Source: Candidatus Bruticola papionis (GTDB taxonomy: Bacteria; Vulcanimicrobiota; Xenobia; Xenobiales; Xenobiaceae). Taken from it: a DNA stretch of 64,000 nucleotides. Within the stretch, counting starts at the first letter, position 1; each line of letters starts with the position of its first letter. Positions 17,323-25,903 of the stretch are shown in pieces. The translations under genes were made by a program, and so were the position numbers. The stretch covers positions 52,001 through 116,000 of the forward strand of contig DHKB01000011.1 of NCBI GenBank assembly GCA_002407045.1. The letters are read 5' to 3'. The notes below the pieces were generated by a model. The model was not told where the DNA came from. It saw only the letters and a program-made list of their open reading frames with translations, and did no database searches.

Positions 17323-19071
17323 CTAGAACGACACAAATATCGGCAAAGAAATCGCTTTCTTTTCACTCTTAGCTTTATTAAGTTCTTGCGAACACAGTAA
17401 AGGATAAGTCAACCTTACAGCCTGGAAAAGATCGTTTTCTGCTTGATTAAGACTATCTAAAAACAAGTCTGTCAAACTGCTATTCGAATTGCCTTTACTT
17501 GAATCAGCCATGCCATAAATTAAAGCAGTGCAAGAGCTGCTATCTAATTGGCTGGCAATCAAAACATTGTTTTTATCTAATTGGCTGGGCAAATTCTTCA
17601 TTTGCGAAGATTGTACATCCCAGATAATCATAAAACGAGCACCAGGCAAAGATTGGCGATATTGACGTAAATAGTCGGAAGTTATACTAAAGTTTTCTTT
17701 TTCGTCACTGCTGACAAAAGCCAACTTTTTACCATCGAAGCTAAAATTGCCGATTAAATAAAGCACTACTAAATCGGAAGAATTACAAGAAGCTCTTATA
17801 TTTTCCAGAGACTTCTTAATATTTTCGGCTTTAGCCTCTGCTCCGGGTAAAGTTTTAACGCTAAAGCCGCGCTCTATAAAAGCTTGGCGCACTTGCATAG
17901 ATTTCTGACTGTTAGAAACGTCACTTAAATTGTAATTGGGACCGACAATTAAAGTTCTAGTTTTCGTTCCTTGGCCGGAAGCAACAGCGTATAACTCAAA
18001 GGCTTTTTTAAGCTTGCGCCCTTCCAAATCGGCAACATCTATCTCAATCTTGTTAGTTCCTGGCTTAAGATCCACACAGAGATCTATTTCTAAATCGGCA
18101 ATTTGCAAACCTAAAGGAGTATTCCAGAGCTTTTCTCCGTTAATAGTTAAAGATGCACTGAGGATACCAGCCGGAGCATCAATAGTACCACGCAAAGGAA
18201 CTTGCTTAAGACTAGATATTTTATTTCCTATAGGCTCAACAATATTAACAAAAGGAGAGCGATCATCTTTGGCAATTTGCAAATCGTATGTTTTATTGAT
18301 TAAGCGGCGAAAACCGGCTAAACCATAGACCGATTCACGCATATCCAAAGCAACTTCCAAAGAGAGAATATCACCTTTGAGAGTGGCATTCTTTACGGAA
18401 CTTATCGAGTTGTAACAAATAAAGTTAGGCGAAGGTAAATCTAAAGCCGCAGCAGTCTGTTCATCGATACTGAAGGCTTGGAAAGAACTTAAAGGATACA
18501 GCGCTCCTATTAAACGCTGACCACGTTTAATTTCCAAACCGGAATTGCCATTTAAATAGATGCGCTCCTCTTCCCCATCGCCATCTATATCTTTTCTGTA
18601 AAGCAAGCGCTTTGTTTTGTAAGCTTGCGATCTGTAGCTAAGCCACGATTCATCAGTAATTTTGACACTGACATTGCCGTCTTCAGAAGACTGACGATTA
18701 AATTTAGCTCTAGCTAACCAGTTGAGATACTGACATCCACCCGAACGCGCATCCCAGTTAATATCATCCTTTTCTCTGTCTTTAAAACTTAAAGAGCTTT
18801 TGGCTATTTGATATAGTCCTTCCAATTCGGCAATTTCGTAAGCTTGTTTTCTAGCCTCTTCGTTAGTCAAGCCGCTGGGCAAGCCAACTTTTGACACAAA
18901 ACTTATTCTGCTCTTTTTTAAGTCTACAGCTGCAGTAGGAGCCGGGTTAGGATCTTCGTCGGCGTTTTGGGCTGAAGTCGGCTGGACATTAACCAAAATA
19001 AACAAGAGAACTACTGACAGAGAAAATAACAGACAGAAACGGCTGCGCTCAGGTAAGCAATTTAATAACAT
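17323..19071 (-). CDS. Exported protein with a degenerate caspase-like domain
   Basis: A 582-residue protein with an N-terminal signal peptide (hydrophobic core about 11-30, PTSAQN cleavage region). It is followed by an undefined region containing a DIDGDGEEERIYL segment like FG-GAP/VCBS repeats, and an Ig-like stretch at about 270-360. The last 220 residues follow the order of a caspase/metacaspase p20 fold: TRTLIVGPNYN, FIERGFSVKTL, VVLYLIGNFSFDG, FMIIWDVQSSQ. In active members the third and fourth contain the catalytic His (SGHG) and Cys (DxCxS); here they are GNF and DVQSS, so both are absent. It is therefore probably a pseudoenzyme. It lies 15 bp after the exported purine nucleoside phosphorylase, as one operon. 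Confidence 0.6.
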   Translation of the reverse strand: MLLNCLPERSRFCLLFSLSVVLLFILVNVQPTSAQNADEDPNPAPTAAVDLKKSRISFVSKVGLPSGLTNEEARKQAYEIAELEGLYQIAKSSLSFKDREKDDINWDARSGGCQYLNWLARAKFNRQSSEDGNVSVKITDESWLSYRSQAYKTKRLLYRKDIDGDGEEERIYLNGNSGLEIKRGQRLIGALYPLSSFQAFSIDEQTAAALDLPSPNFICYNSISSVKNATLKGDILSLEVALDMRESVYGLAGFRRLINKTYDLQIAKDDRSPFVNIVEPIGNKISSLKQVPLRGTIDAPAGILSASLTINGEKLWNTPLGLQIADLEIDLCVDLKPGTNKIEIDVADLEGRKLKKAFELYAVASGQGTKTRTLIVGPNYNLSDVSNSQKSMQVRQAFIERGFSVKTLPGAEAKAENIKKSLENIRASCNSSDLVVLYLIGNFSFDGKKLAFVSSDEKENFSITSDYLRQYRQSLPGARFMIIWDVQSSQMKNLPSQLDKNNVLIASQLDSSSCTALIYGMADSSKGNSNSSLTDLFLDSLNQAENDLFQAVRLTYPLLCSQELNKAKSEKKAISLPIFVSF

Positions 19072-19086
19072 TCTATATAACCGGCC

Positions 19087-20079
19087 TTAATCTTTAATTT
19101 TGTCCATATTTTTAAGTACGGCACGAATAAGTTTGCCTAAATCTGCTTGGGCATTTTCAGCAGCCTTCAAAACGTCTTCATGATTGGTGATGGCCTTAGG
19201 CGCAGACTTTTCGCCTTCTAGAGCGGGAATATCAGCAGGGACATCAGTTACACAAGAAAAACCTAGTACTTGCATACCGCTATAAACGGCAGCAATCACC
19301 TCCGGTACGGTGGACATACCAACCACATCAGCTCCCATTAAACGGAGCATTTTACGTTCAGCCGGTGTTTCGTAAGAAGGGCCTAACATAGAGACATAGA
19401 CCCCTTCTTTCAAATTTATTTTTAACTTACTGGCTTCTTTTAAAGTAAGCTGACGCAAACTCGGGGTATAAGCAGAGTTCATATCAAAAAAGCGCGGCCC
19501 CAATTTTTCACTATTAGGGCCAACCATGGGATTAGAGCCTAAAAAATTTATATGATCTTTCAAAAGAATAAGCTCACCCAAGTAATGGCCCTGGCTTACA
19601 GCGCCAGAAGAATTACTTACTATCAAAGTTTTGGCTCCCAGAGCTTTAGCTACCAAGACTGGAAAGGCTACTTGGTTAATTTTATAGCCTTCATAGCAAT
19701 GAACTCGACCGCGCATCATTACCACATTTTTACCTTCTAAACGGCCAAAAACTAAAGAGCCAACATGACCTTCAACGGTAGAAACTGCGAATCCAGGAAT
19801 ATCGCGGTAAGAAATCTCAGTTTTATTCTCAACCATATCAGCTAAAGAGCCCAGACCAGAACCTAAAATGATCATAATTTCGGGTTTGAAATTGATTTTT
19901 TTGTTTAGAAAATCAGCCGCCTCCTGTACTAGTTCCTCAGTGTTTTGTTGTTTGTCAGCTTGACATGTGCGCAAACGGCAGTCAGAGCACGAAGTTGGCA
20001 CTTCAGCTAAACTGGGCAAGGCTGACGCCATTAGGCCTATTCCCAAAGTTAAAGATATAGCAATACTCCTAAAATTCAT
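19087..20079 (-). CDS. Exported purine nucleoside phosphorylase paralogue
   Basis: A 330-residue protein. Residues 1-25 form a Sec signal peptide (hydrophobic IAISLTLGIGLMASALP, cleavage after SLA). A short Cys cluster (C31, C34, C39) follows, then a trimeric-type PNP domain. Phosphate and base residues are visible: ILGSGLGSLAD, GRVHCYEGY, GPSYETPAE (E237) and a NHEDVL His (H300). The usual base-selecting Asn (TN) is Asp here (VTD, D279), and the common NAAGG is NSSGA. In human PNP the equivalent Asn-to-Asp change allows adenosine to be used, so altered specificity is plausible. PNPs are normally cytosolic; an exported one suggests salvage of extracellular nucleosides. A cytosolic paralogue lies at 25.9-26.7 kb. 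Confidence 0.85.
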   Translation of the reverse strand: MNFRSIAISLTLGIGLMASALPSLAEVPTSCSDCRLRTCQADKQQNTEELVQEAADFLNKKINFKPEIMIILGSGLGSLADMVENKTEISYRDIPGFAVSTVEGHVGSLVFGRLEGKNVVMMRGRVHCYEGYKINQVAFPVLVAKALGAKTLIVSNSSGAVSQGHYLGELILLKDHINFLGSNPMVGPNSEKLGPRFFDMNSAYTPSLRQLTLKEASKLKINLKEGVYVSMLGPSYETPAERKMLRLMGADVVGMSTVPEVIAAVYSGMQVLGFSCVTDVPADIPALEGEKSAPKAITNHEDVLKAAENAQADLGKLIRAVLKNMDKIKD

Positions 20080-20216
20080 GACTACAATTTCCCAGCCCTT
20101 ATCTCTAATAATTTCGTCACCGAAACTTCAAATTTTCGCTTCATAAACGCAAAAATCCATACAGCCTTCGCTTATTGTCTTTTTAATTCAGCCTTCCTGT
20201 TTGTCTTGTCAAGACC

Positions 20217-20244
20217 TTGAGCGAAGGAAAAAGCTTGCTAAAAT
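20217..20244 (+). promoter_or_regulatory. Promoter of the DA1-like gene
   Basis: TTGAGC (20217-20222), a 16-bp spacer and TAAAAT (20239-20244), leaving a leader of about 10 nt before the ATG at 20260. Confidence 0.55.
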
Positions 20245-20259
20245 CTGTTTAAGAAAAAA

Positions 20260-20868
20260 ATGTTCATTAAATTTCTCAATTGCCTAGGAAGATATATAGA
20301 ATTTTTGCTCACCGGTCAGAGTGATTTTAAAATTACTACTTCTGAATTTGAAAAAGCAGAAATTATCGATAATGAAGTGCAAGCTAAAATTGCTTTGCAA
20401 GAGGTGCGCGTTTATTTAAAAAAAGCGTTTTCTATAAATTTAACTAATCCAATAGTTATAAAACTCGGCCAACCCCAAACCTGGGATTGGAAATTGCGCC
20501 TAACTTCCGGATTCACTCACATCGGTAATTATTGTTGTGAGCAAATGGGAGAAAACTCAGCCCACATGGTAACTATTGTTCCTGGACTAGAACGCACTAA
20601 ATTTAAATCAGTGCTTTGCCATGAGCTAACTCACGCTTTTCAAGCTGAACACGAAATGTTGCGTAACTTTAGAGGCTATAAAGAAGGCATGGCCCGTTGG
20701 GTAGAATATCATTTTCTATTAGACAACCAACAAGAAGCAGAAGCTAAGAAAATTAGCGGCTTTGGTTTAGTGTTATTGGGAAACATGCTCAATAAAATTT
20801 TGCTCTACGAAAAAGAGCATGGACGAGCCGCCACTTGTCGCTGGCTAGCTTCCATGGATAAGAATTAA
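20260..20868 (+). CDS. DA1-like zinc metallopeptidase
   Basis: A 202-residue protein with the gluzincin motif CHELTHAFQAEH and a downstream acidic ligand in YKEGMARWVEYHF. This matches the peptidase domain related to plant DA1 (DA1-like family) rather than thermolysin. No signal peptide is convincing; the first residues (MFIKFLNCLGRYIEFLLTG) are moderately hydrophobic and might attach to membrane. It is a single gene with its own promoter, on the plus strand against the main orientation, convergent with the HisRS-like gene. The substrate is unknown. Confidence 0.65.
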   Translation: MFIKFLNCLGRYIEFLLTGQSDFKITTSEFEKAEIIDNEVQAKIALQEVRVYLKKAFSINLTNPIVIKLGQPQTWDWKLRLTSGFTHIGNYCCEQMGENSAHMVTIVPGLERTKFKSVLCHELTHAFQAEHEMLRNFRGYKEGMARWVEYHFLLDNQQEAEAKKISGFGLVLLGNMLNKILLYEKEHGRAATCRWLASMDKN

Positions 20869-20871
20869 AAA

Positions 20872-20912
20872 AAATACCCTCCTAACCATTTCATTAAGTA
20901 AGGAGGGTATAT
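20872..20912. terminator. Bidirectional terminator between the DA1-like and HisRS-like genes
   Basis: Arms ATACCCTCCT(A) and (A)AGGAGGGTAT around a loop of about 16 bases, with an A-run on the left and T-rich sequence on the right. Confidence 0.75.
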
Positions 20913-20947
20913 ATTATCTAGTTATTTTGTGTAGACTTCATGCTTAT

Positions 20948-23900
20948 CTAACGGACGTTGCGACGAGAGCGACGCACAACTCCTGAAGAACGGCTACCAG
21001 AGCGGCGCCCGGAACGAGCAACACCGACATTATCGTTTCCTCTGTAAGAATCAGTCGAAGAGCTAGAAGTACGGCGGCGAGAGCGACTTCCGGAAGAAGT
21101 ACGACGGCTGTACCCTCTGGAAGATCCATCACTCGACGTACCATAACCGCTATTTTCATAGAGATCGTCGGCAATATAGTCTCCAGAAGCAGGCTGATCG
21201 TAAGTACCTAATTCGACATAGTTGCTTTCGTTATAAGAACCATAGGCAGGATACTCAAATTTTTCATCTTCAAGCTCAGGAGCTTGGCCATAATACCTAA
21301 CATAATCATCATAAGTATCGGCATCATCATAATGGCTCATATAGTCGCTTCTGACATGCTCATTGTAAGCAGAAGAATCATAAGCACTGCTCAAACGATA
21401 ATCGTAGTTGGTAGCGGCCATGCTTTTAGCAGCACTCCTAGAACGACGGCGAGAAGCAGGTTTAACATTTTCTTCAACCACTTTGCTAGAAGAAGGAGAA
21501 GGAACTGACTCAAACTTTTCAGCAGCAGAAACTTCTTCTTTAGCTTGTGTATTCTTACTGACTTCACGGCGACGAGACTTACGCGGACTATAATCGTCAC
21601 GACGATTTCTCGGAGAGCTAAAAGCCCGATCATAGCTGCGACGAGCGGCTTCTATATCAGCTTCTTCCAAATCGGAAGCATGACTACCGTTGTTGAAGCG
21701 ACGACGATAAATAGAGCTTACCACTGGCTCATCAACTTCTACAAAAGACTGTCCCTCTACCTTGGGAAGAGCCAAAGCTTGTTCTATTTGCTCTTCGCTC
21801 ATACCATTAGCTGAAGCTGAAATTTCAGCAATAGCGTCAACTTCAGTAGGAGAGGCCTCAGGAGCAACAGTTTCGTTTTTCTGAACTGTCTCAGTTTCGG
21901 CCGCAGTCTCACCCTCAGGCTTAAGCATAGGTTCAGGTTTGGAAACAATTTCTTCTGCTACGGAATTATCCAAAGCGTCGGAGACAATATTTTCAGCTCT
22001 ATTCTCGACAGTAGGTAGACTCCGTTCAACATTTTCTGTCTTTTCTGCAGACTCAACAGCAACCTCTGTACGACGAGCACGGCGGCGACGGCGTGTCGGA
22101 GAAGTTTCGGACTTTACTTTGGCTTCAACTTCCTTGGCGAAATCATGAGTTGTCTCAGGAGAGTTCACAGACTCTGGCTCACCCAAAACATCTTCTACAG
22201 CTGAAGTGATAGCTCTAATTTGAGCGCAAACCTTCTCTTGTGCTGATGTAGAAGGAGCTTCTTCTTCGCAAACAACTGCAGACTTATTGCGAGTGCGACG
22301 AGAACGTATGCTGTGATGAGCAGAGCTGCCGCGTAAAGGAGTCATCTCAAATTCGGCACGTTCTTGCGGAGTCATATTTTGATAATAAGCTTGCATGTCA
22401 GTCATGACATTGCGCATATTATCTCTAGCAGTAGCGGTTGCAAGTTGCTCTTTCTTTTCAGGTGTGGACACAGCAGTAATGCGTTTTTCAGCAATTTTGC
22501 TATTTTCAGCAGAAGCACTCTCTTCCTGACGACGGTTGCGACGGCTGCTCTCATTGCTAGAACGTTTGCTACTCTCTTCAGTCCTTTCCTTATTTTCTCT
22601 AGAAGACTGCTTTTCCGGCTGGTGAGTAGGCTCAAAAATTTCGTAAGTTTGGCGCATGCTGGCCGGTTGACGACGTGAAATAGAGAATTTGCGAACCTCA
22701 ACAGGGCGCAATTCATCAGCCAGACCATCTATTCCGAAGTAACGTCCAATGCGACGTACTGCCTCATCTAAACGAGAATCACGGAAAGAATTGGTAAGTT
22801 CACGGAAACGAACTACACGCTGACGCAAGGAAGAGTCATCTAAATAAATGACAAATTGAGCATCGGAATGGCTAGCTGCCTCCCAAGCATTGCCTTCTCC
22901 AGAATTAGGATAAGCCAACTCGGCGTAGATACCAGCTCTACGTAAGGCATACAGTACAGGCAAAAGCAAAGACACAGCTGCTTGACTACTACCAGCTAAA
23001 CATACATCAGATTGCTTTTCAATATTGGGAACTAAGTTGGCTTCCCGCACAGCTCTCAAAGTCATATCCAAATCGACAGCGCAATCGACTGCCGGAATAT
23101 CACGACCTCCTAAGAGGCGGGAGAGCTCATCACAACGGCCACCAAAACTGAGCACGTTACGCCCGCAACTAATCTGGAAAACTGTGCGATTATAACATTC
23201 TACATCGGGTACCAAGAGAGGAGACAAGCGATAAGAAACTTTAAGCTCGTCTAAATAAGCACGTACAGCTTCAAAATGTTCGCGACATTCAGGGCAAAGA
23301 TACCCAAAAATAGAAGGAGCAACCTGAGATAACTCGCGGCAGCATTTTTCTTCACAGCCCATAGTCCAAAGAGGATGAGTGCGGTAACGATGATGGCATT
23401 TAGGGCAAAGTTCACCACTGCGGCGAGAAAAATAATCAAAGAGACCTTGCTGATATTCAGCACGGCATTTTTTGCATCCTAAAGAGTTTAATTGTACTTT
23501 TAAGTCACTCAATCCTAAAGCATTAAAGAAATCATAGGCGATCATCAGAGCTTCGACATCGAGACTTGGTAAAATGGAACCTACAGCTCCTACCCCAAAA
23601 CGATGGCTCTGTATAGCTGATTGATCACGCCCTTTAGGAGCAGCAAATACAGGAGCTAGGTAATAAAGTTTGGCTGGCTCACCGTTTCTGGAAATGGGCA
23701 AATTTTCATCATTTATAGCTCTAATCATGGGCACAAGCATATTGGCGCGCATGGCAAAGCGATGATTTTGCTTATCAGTTACTGTCCAAATATCATTTTC
23801 TACAAAACTTGATGTGCTGCCCATGCCTTTGGCAAAGAGATCGGCACTTTCAAATACCGGAGTACGAACTTCCTGGTATCCATAAATTTCAGCTAACTCT

Positions 23901-23983
23901 ATAGCAACATTCTCCACAAAATGCCACGGAGAAACCTCCGAAGCCAGAACATCCTTAGCCCCTTGAATATTGCGAAGCATCAT
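20948..23983 (-). CDS. Histidyl-tRNA-synthetase-like pseudoenzyme with a long disordered tail
   Basis: A 1011-residue protein. Residues 1-430 follow bacterial HisRS end to end: class II motif 1 (GYQEVRTPVFE), a Cys-rich insertion (C170, C173, C193, C196, C210, C214/215, C230, C233), GGRCDELSRLLGG, and an anticodon-binding-like domain at about 322-420. Catalytic residues are lost. The LRPE Glu is N81 (MRAN), the motif 2 Arg of FRxER is A114 (VFAAPKG), and the RGLDYY Arg is P259 (LLVPDVECYNRTVF). Residues about 434-1011 are low-complexity, rich in Ser, Glu and Arg, with RRRRRARR-like patches and an RS/GS-rich end. It is unlikely to charge tRNA-His. It may bind tRNA or regulate, like other HisRS-derived proteins (HisZ, Gcn2), but HisZ lacks the anticodon domain seen here. 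Confidence 0.75.
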   Translation of the reverse strand: MMLRNIQGAKDVLASEVSPWHFVENVAIELAEIYGYQEVRTPVFESADLFAKGMGSTSSFVENDIWTVTDKQNHRFAMRANMLVPMIRAINDENLPISRNGEPAKLYYLAPVFAAPKGRDQSAIQSHRFGVGAVGSILPSLDVEALMIAYDFFNALGLSDLKVQLNSLGCKKCRAEYQQGLFDYFSRRSGELCPKCHHRYRTHPLWTMGCEEKCCRELSQVAPSIFGYLCPECREHFEAVRAYLDELKVSYRLSPLLVPDVECYNRTVFQISCGRNVLSFGGRCDELSRLLGGRDIPAVDCAVDLDMTLRAVREANLVPNIEKQSDVCLAGSSQAAVSLLLPVLYALRRAGIYAELAYPNSGEGNAWEAASHSDAQFVIYLDDSSLRQRVVRFRELTNSFRDSRLDEAVRRIGRYFGIDGLADELRPVEVRKFSISRRQPASMRQTYEIFEPTHQPEKQSSRENKERTEESSKRSSNESSRRNRRQEESASAENSKIAEKRITAVSTPEKKEQLATATARDNMRNVMTDMQAYYQNMTPQERAEFEMTPLRGSSAHHSIRSRRTRNKSAVVCEEEAPSTSAQEKVCAQIRAITSAVEDVLGEPESVNSPETTHDFAKEVEAKVKSETSPTRRRRRARRTEVAVESAEKTENVERSLPTVENRAENIVSDALDNSVAEEIVSKPEPMLKPEGETAAETETVQKNETVAPEASPTEVDAIAEISASANGMSEEQIEQALALPKVEGQSFVEVDEPVVSSIYRRRFNNGSHASDLEEADIEAARRSYDRAFSSPRNRRDDYSPRKSRRREVSKNTQAKEEVSAAEKFESVPSPSSSKVVEENVKPASRRRSRSAAKSMAATNYDYRLSSAYDSSAYNEHVRSDYMSHYDDADTYDDYVRYYGQAPELEDEKFEYPAYGSYNESNYVELGTYDQPASGDYIADDLYENSGYGTSSDGSSRGYSRRTSSGSRSRRRTSSSSTDSYRGNDNVGVARSGRRSGSRSSGVVRRSRRNVR

Positions 23984-24592
23984 ATATTGTTTTTTAAACC
24001 TCCAAAGCGAACTTTCTGGCCACTTTAAGTTCTGAAAACCATCTTCGCAGACTTCCTGCTCTTGGGGAAGCGCCGCTTTGTCCCAAACTCAAGCCGGAGC
24101 ACACAACCGTCAGTAGGCAAGCTCTACGGCGAGAAACGCTACTAAACAAACCGTCAAAAAGGGACAATTCTCTTACAAAATGGCCCGCGAAATATAAAAA
24201 ATAAGATAAAGCTGTGTTTTCAGAAAGCAACTATGGCCAAGCACAAAAAACTTTTTAAAAATATACGGCCGGACCACAGCCAACAGGCTGAAATTTTAGC
24301 CGAACCGCACCTATAAAAATGGAGCAGTCTGCCCCTAGTCTATTCTTAACAAATGGGCAAAAAGCCCCCTAATAAAAGCTCTGAAAGGAAAGTTTTGCCA
24401 TATTTCTCTGTGCCAAGAAAATGTCTAGCCGTCCGCCCCTACAGGGCAAAAATAAAAACCCAAACATAAAAAAACAGCCAAAGACAAACTGAAACAGAGA
24501 TCCTTATTGTAAGCGGCACTCAGAGGCCTTATAGGATTCTGAGCGCCGTCTATCTTTTTATCGAGTGGCCAATTAGCTAGCCAACTAGCTAA
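23984..24592. other. 609-bp gene-free stretch
   Basis: No credible coding frame is found; a 78-codon minus-strand frame at 23994-24230 has composition unlike its neighbours and no ribosome-binding site. The left half may be an untranslated leader of the HisRS-like gene. I looked for a T-box (no GGTGG-type antiterminator motif), RNase P RNA and tmRNA signatures and recognised none. The right end carries two inverted repeats listed separately. Confidence 0.5.
24513..24550. repeat. Inverted repeat / possible terminator downstream of pdp
   Basis: GCGGCACTCAGA and TCTGAGCGCCGT arms pair with two interruptions around a 12-base loop. T-rich sequence follows on the plus strand only. It lies 43-80 bp beyond the pdp stop. 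Confidence 0.45.
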
Positions 24593-24594
24593 TT
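24571..24594. repeat. Perfect inverted repeat at the pdp stop codon
   Basis: AATTAGCTAG, a CCAA spacer and CTAGCTAATT form a perfect 10-bp hairpin that overlaps the end of pdp. Confidence 0.6.
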
Positions 24595-25903
24595 ATTCGA
24601 CAACTTCTTCAATAAGGGCGCGAGGAGCAACTTCCTCGTCACCAATAACAATAGACTCGAGAATGAAGCGCTTGGCTTCTTTAATAGTCTCAGGCTTGTT
24701 GGCATGCAACACGGCCAAAGGCTGACCTTTTTCGATCTTGGAACCTACACGGTGAGTCATCTCGATACCGACAGCAGGATCGATAGAATCTTCTTTTCTC
24801 AAGCGGCCAGCGCCCAAAGCGGTAGCAGCGAAGCCGATCTTCTGGGCGTGAATAGAAGTGACATAGCCAGAACGAGGAGCTAAAACGGGTTCAATGATGG
24901 AAGCCTGAGGAAGCAAGGACAAGTCATTAACAACTTCACCATTACCACCCTGAGCAGAGAACATTTCACCCAATTTGCGCAAGCCAGCACCGCTGACCAA
25001 AAGCTCGCGAATCTTCTTACGAGAAGAGTCTAAGTCGGGGCAAATGCCAGCCATTTGCAAGAGATGAGAAGCCAACTCAACAGAGACGGTCTCCAAAGCA
25101 GAACCAGGGCGCTCGTTGCGCAAAATTTCGATAGCTTCACGAACTTCCAGAGCGTTACCAATCAAGGTACCTAAAGGCTGATCCATGTCGGAAATAACGG
25201 CTCTAACTTTACGACCGATATGAGTACCTAAATCGACCATACGACGGGCCAACTCACGAGCATCTTTGAGGTTGGTCATGAAAGCGCCACGGCCATACTT
25301 AACGTCCAAAAGGATACATTCAGCGCCACAAGCGATCTTTTTACTCATTACTGAAGAGGCAATCAAAGGAATGGAGTCTACAGTGGCGGTTACATCACGT
25401 AAAGCATACATTTTACCGTCAGCAGGCACTAAGTTACCAGTCTGGCTGATAACGGCTACGCCAATACGACGAACTTGATCGAGGAACTCTTGAGAAGTAA
25501 GATTGGTGCGCAAACCAGGAACGGATTCGAGCTTGTCGAGAGTTCCGCCGGTATGCCCCAAACCACGACCGGACATCTTAGCTACAGTAGCACCAGCAGC
25601 AGCGGCCAAAGGAGCTAAAATGAGAGTGGTGGTATCACCTACACCACCAGTAGAATGTTTGTCTACTTTTACGCCGGGCAAGCTAGAAAGATCGACGACA
25701 TCGCCAGAATCGATCATAGCTTGGGTAAGGGCGGAAAGCTCGGGAACGGTCATGCCATTAAACCAAACGGACATGAGCCAAGCAGACATTTGATAAGGCT
25801 CTACTTCTATACCCTTGGCATAGTTCAAAATAAACTCGCGAATCTCTTCGGGAGTATGCTCACCGCCATTGCGCTTTTTAAGAATAAACTGATAAGGATT
25901 CAT
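24593..25903 (-). CDS. pdp: Pyrimidine-nucleoside (thymidine) phosphorylase
   Basis: A 436-residue cytosolic enzyme that splits thymidine, deoxyuridine or uridine with phosphate to base and (deoxy)ribose-1-phosphate. The phosphate-binding KHSTGGVGD and the family signature SGRGLGHTGGTLDKLES are intact, and the C-terminal alpha/beta domain is complete. Length and the RxxGHT pattern fit PyNP/DeoA. The ATG overlaps the TAA of punA by one base, with GGAG 11 bases upstream, so the two phosphorylases are translationally coupled. Together they form a nucleoside salvage module at the end of the ATPase-ftsA-nrdR operon. Whether it is strictly thymidine-specific cannot be told. Confidence 0.93.
   Translation of the reverse strand: MNPYQFILKKRNGGEHTPEEIREFILNYAKGIEVEPYQMSAWLMSVWFNGMTVPELSALTQAMIDSGDVVDLSSLPGVKVDKHSTGGVGDTTTLILAPLAAAAGATVAKMSGRGLGHTGGTLDKLESVPGLRTNLTSQEFLDQVRRIGVAVISQTGNLVPADGKMYALRDVTATVDSIPLIASSVMSKKIACGAECILLDVKYGRGAFMTNLKDARELARRMVDLGTHIGRKVRAVISDMDQPLGTLIGNALEVREAIEILRNERPGSALETVSVELASHLLQMAGICPDLDSSRKKIRELLVSGAGLRKLGEMFSAQGGNGEVVNDLSLLPQASIIEPVLAPRSGYVTSIHAQKIGFAATALGAGRLRKEDSIDPAVGIEMTHRVGSKIEKGQPLAVLHANKPETIKEAKRFILESIVIGDEEVAPRALIEEVVE

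Noticed and set aside
23994..24230. 78-codon minus-strand open frame
   Set aside because: It has no ribosome-binding site, no recognisable domain and an atypical composition; more likely an untranslated leader.
23984..24592. T-box leader, RNase P RNA or tmRNA
   Set aside because: None of the diagnostic sequence motifs could be found on either strand.
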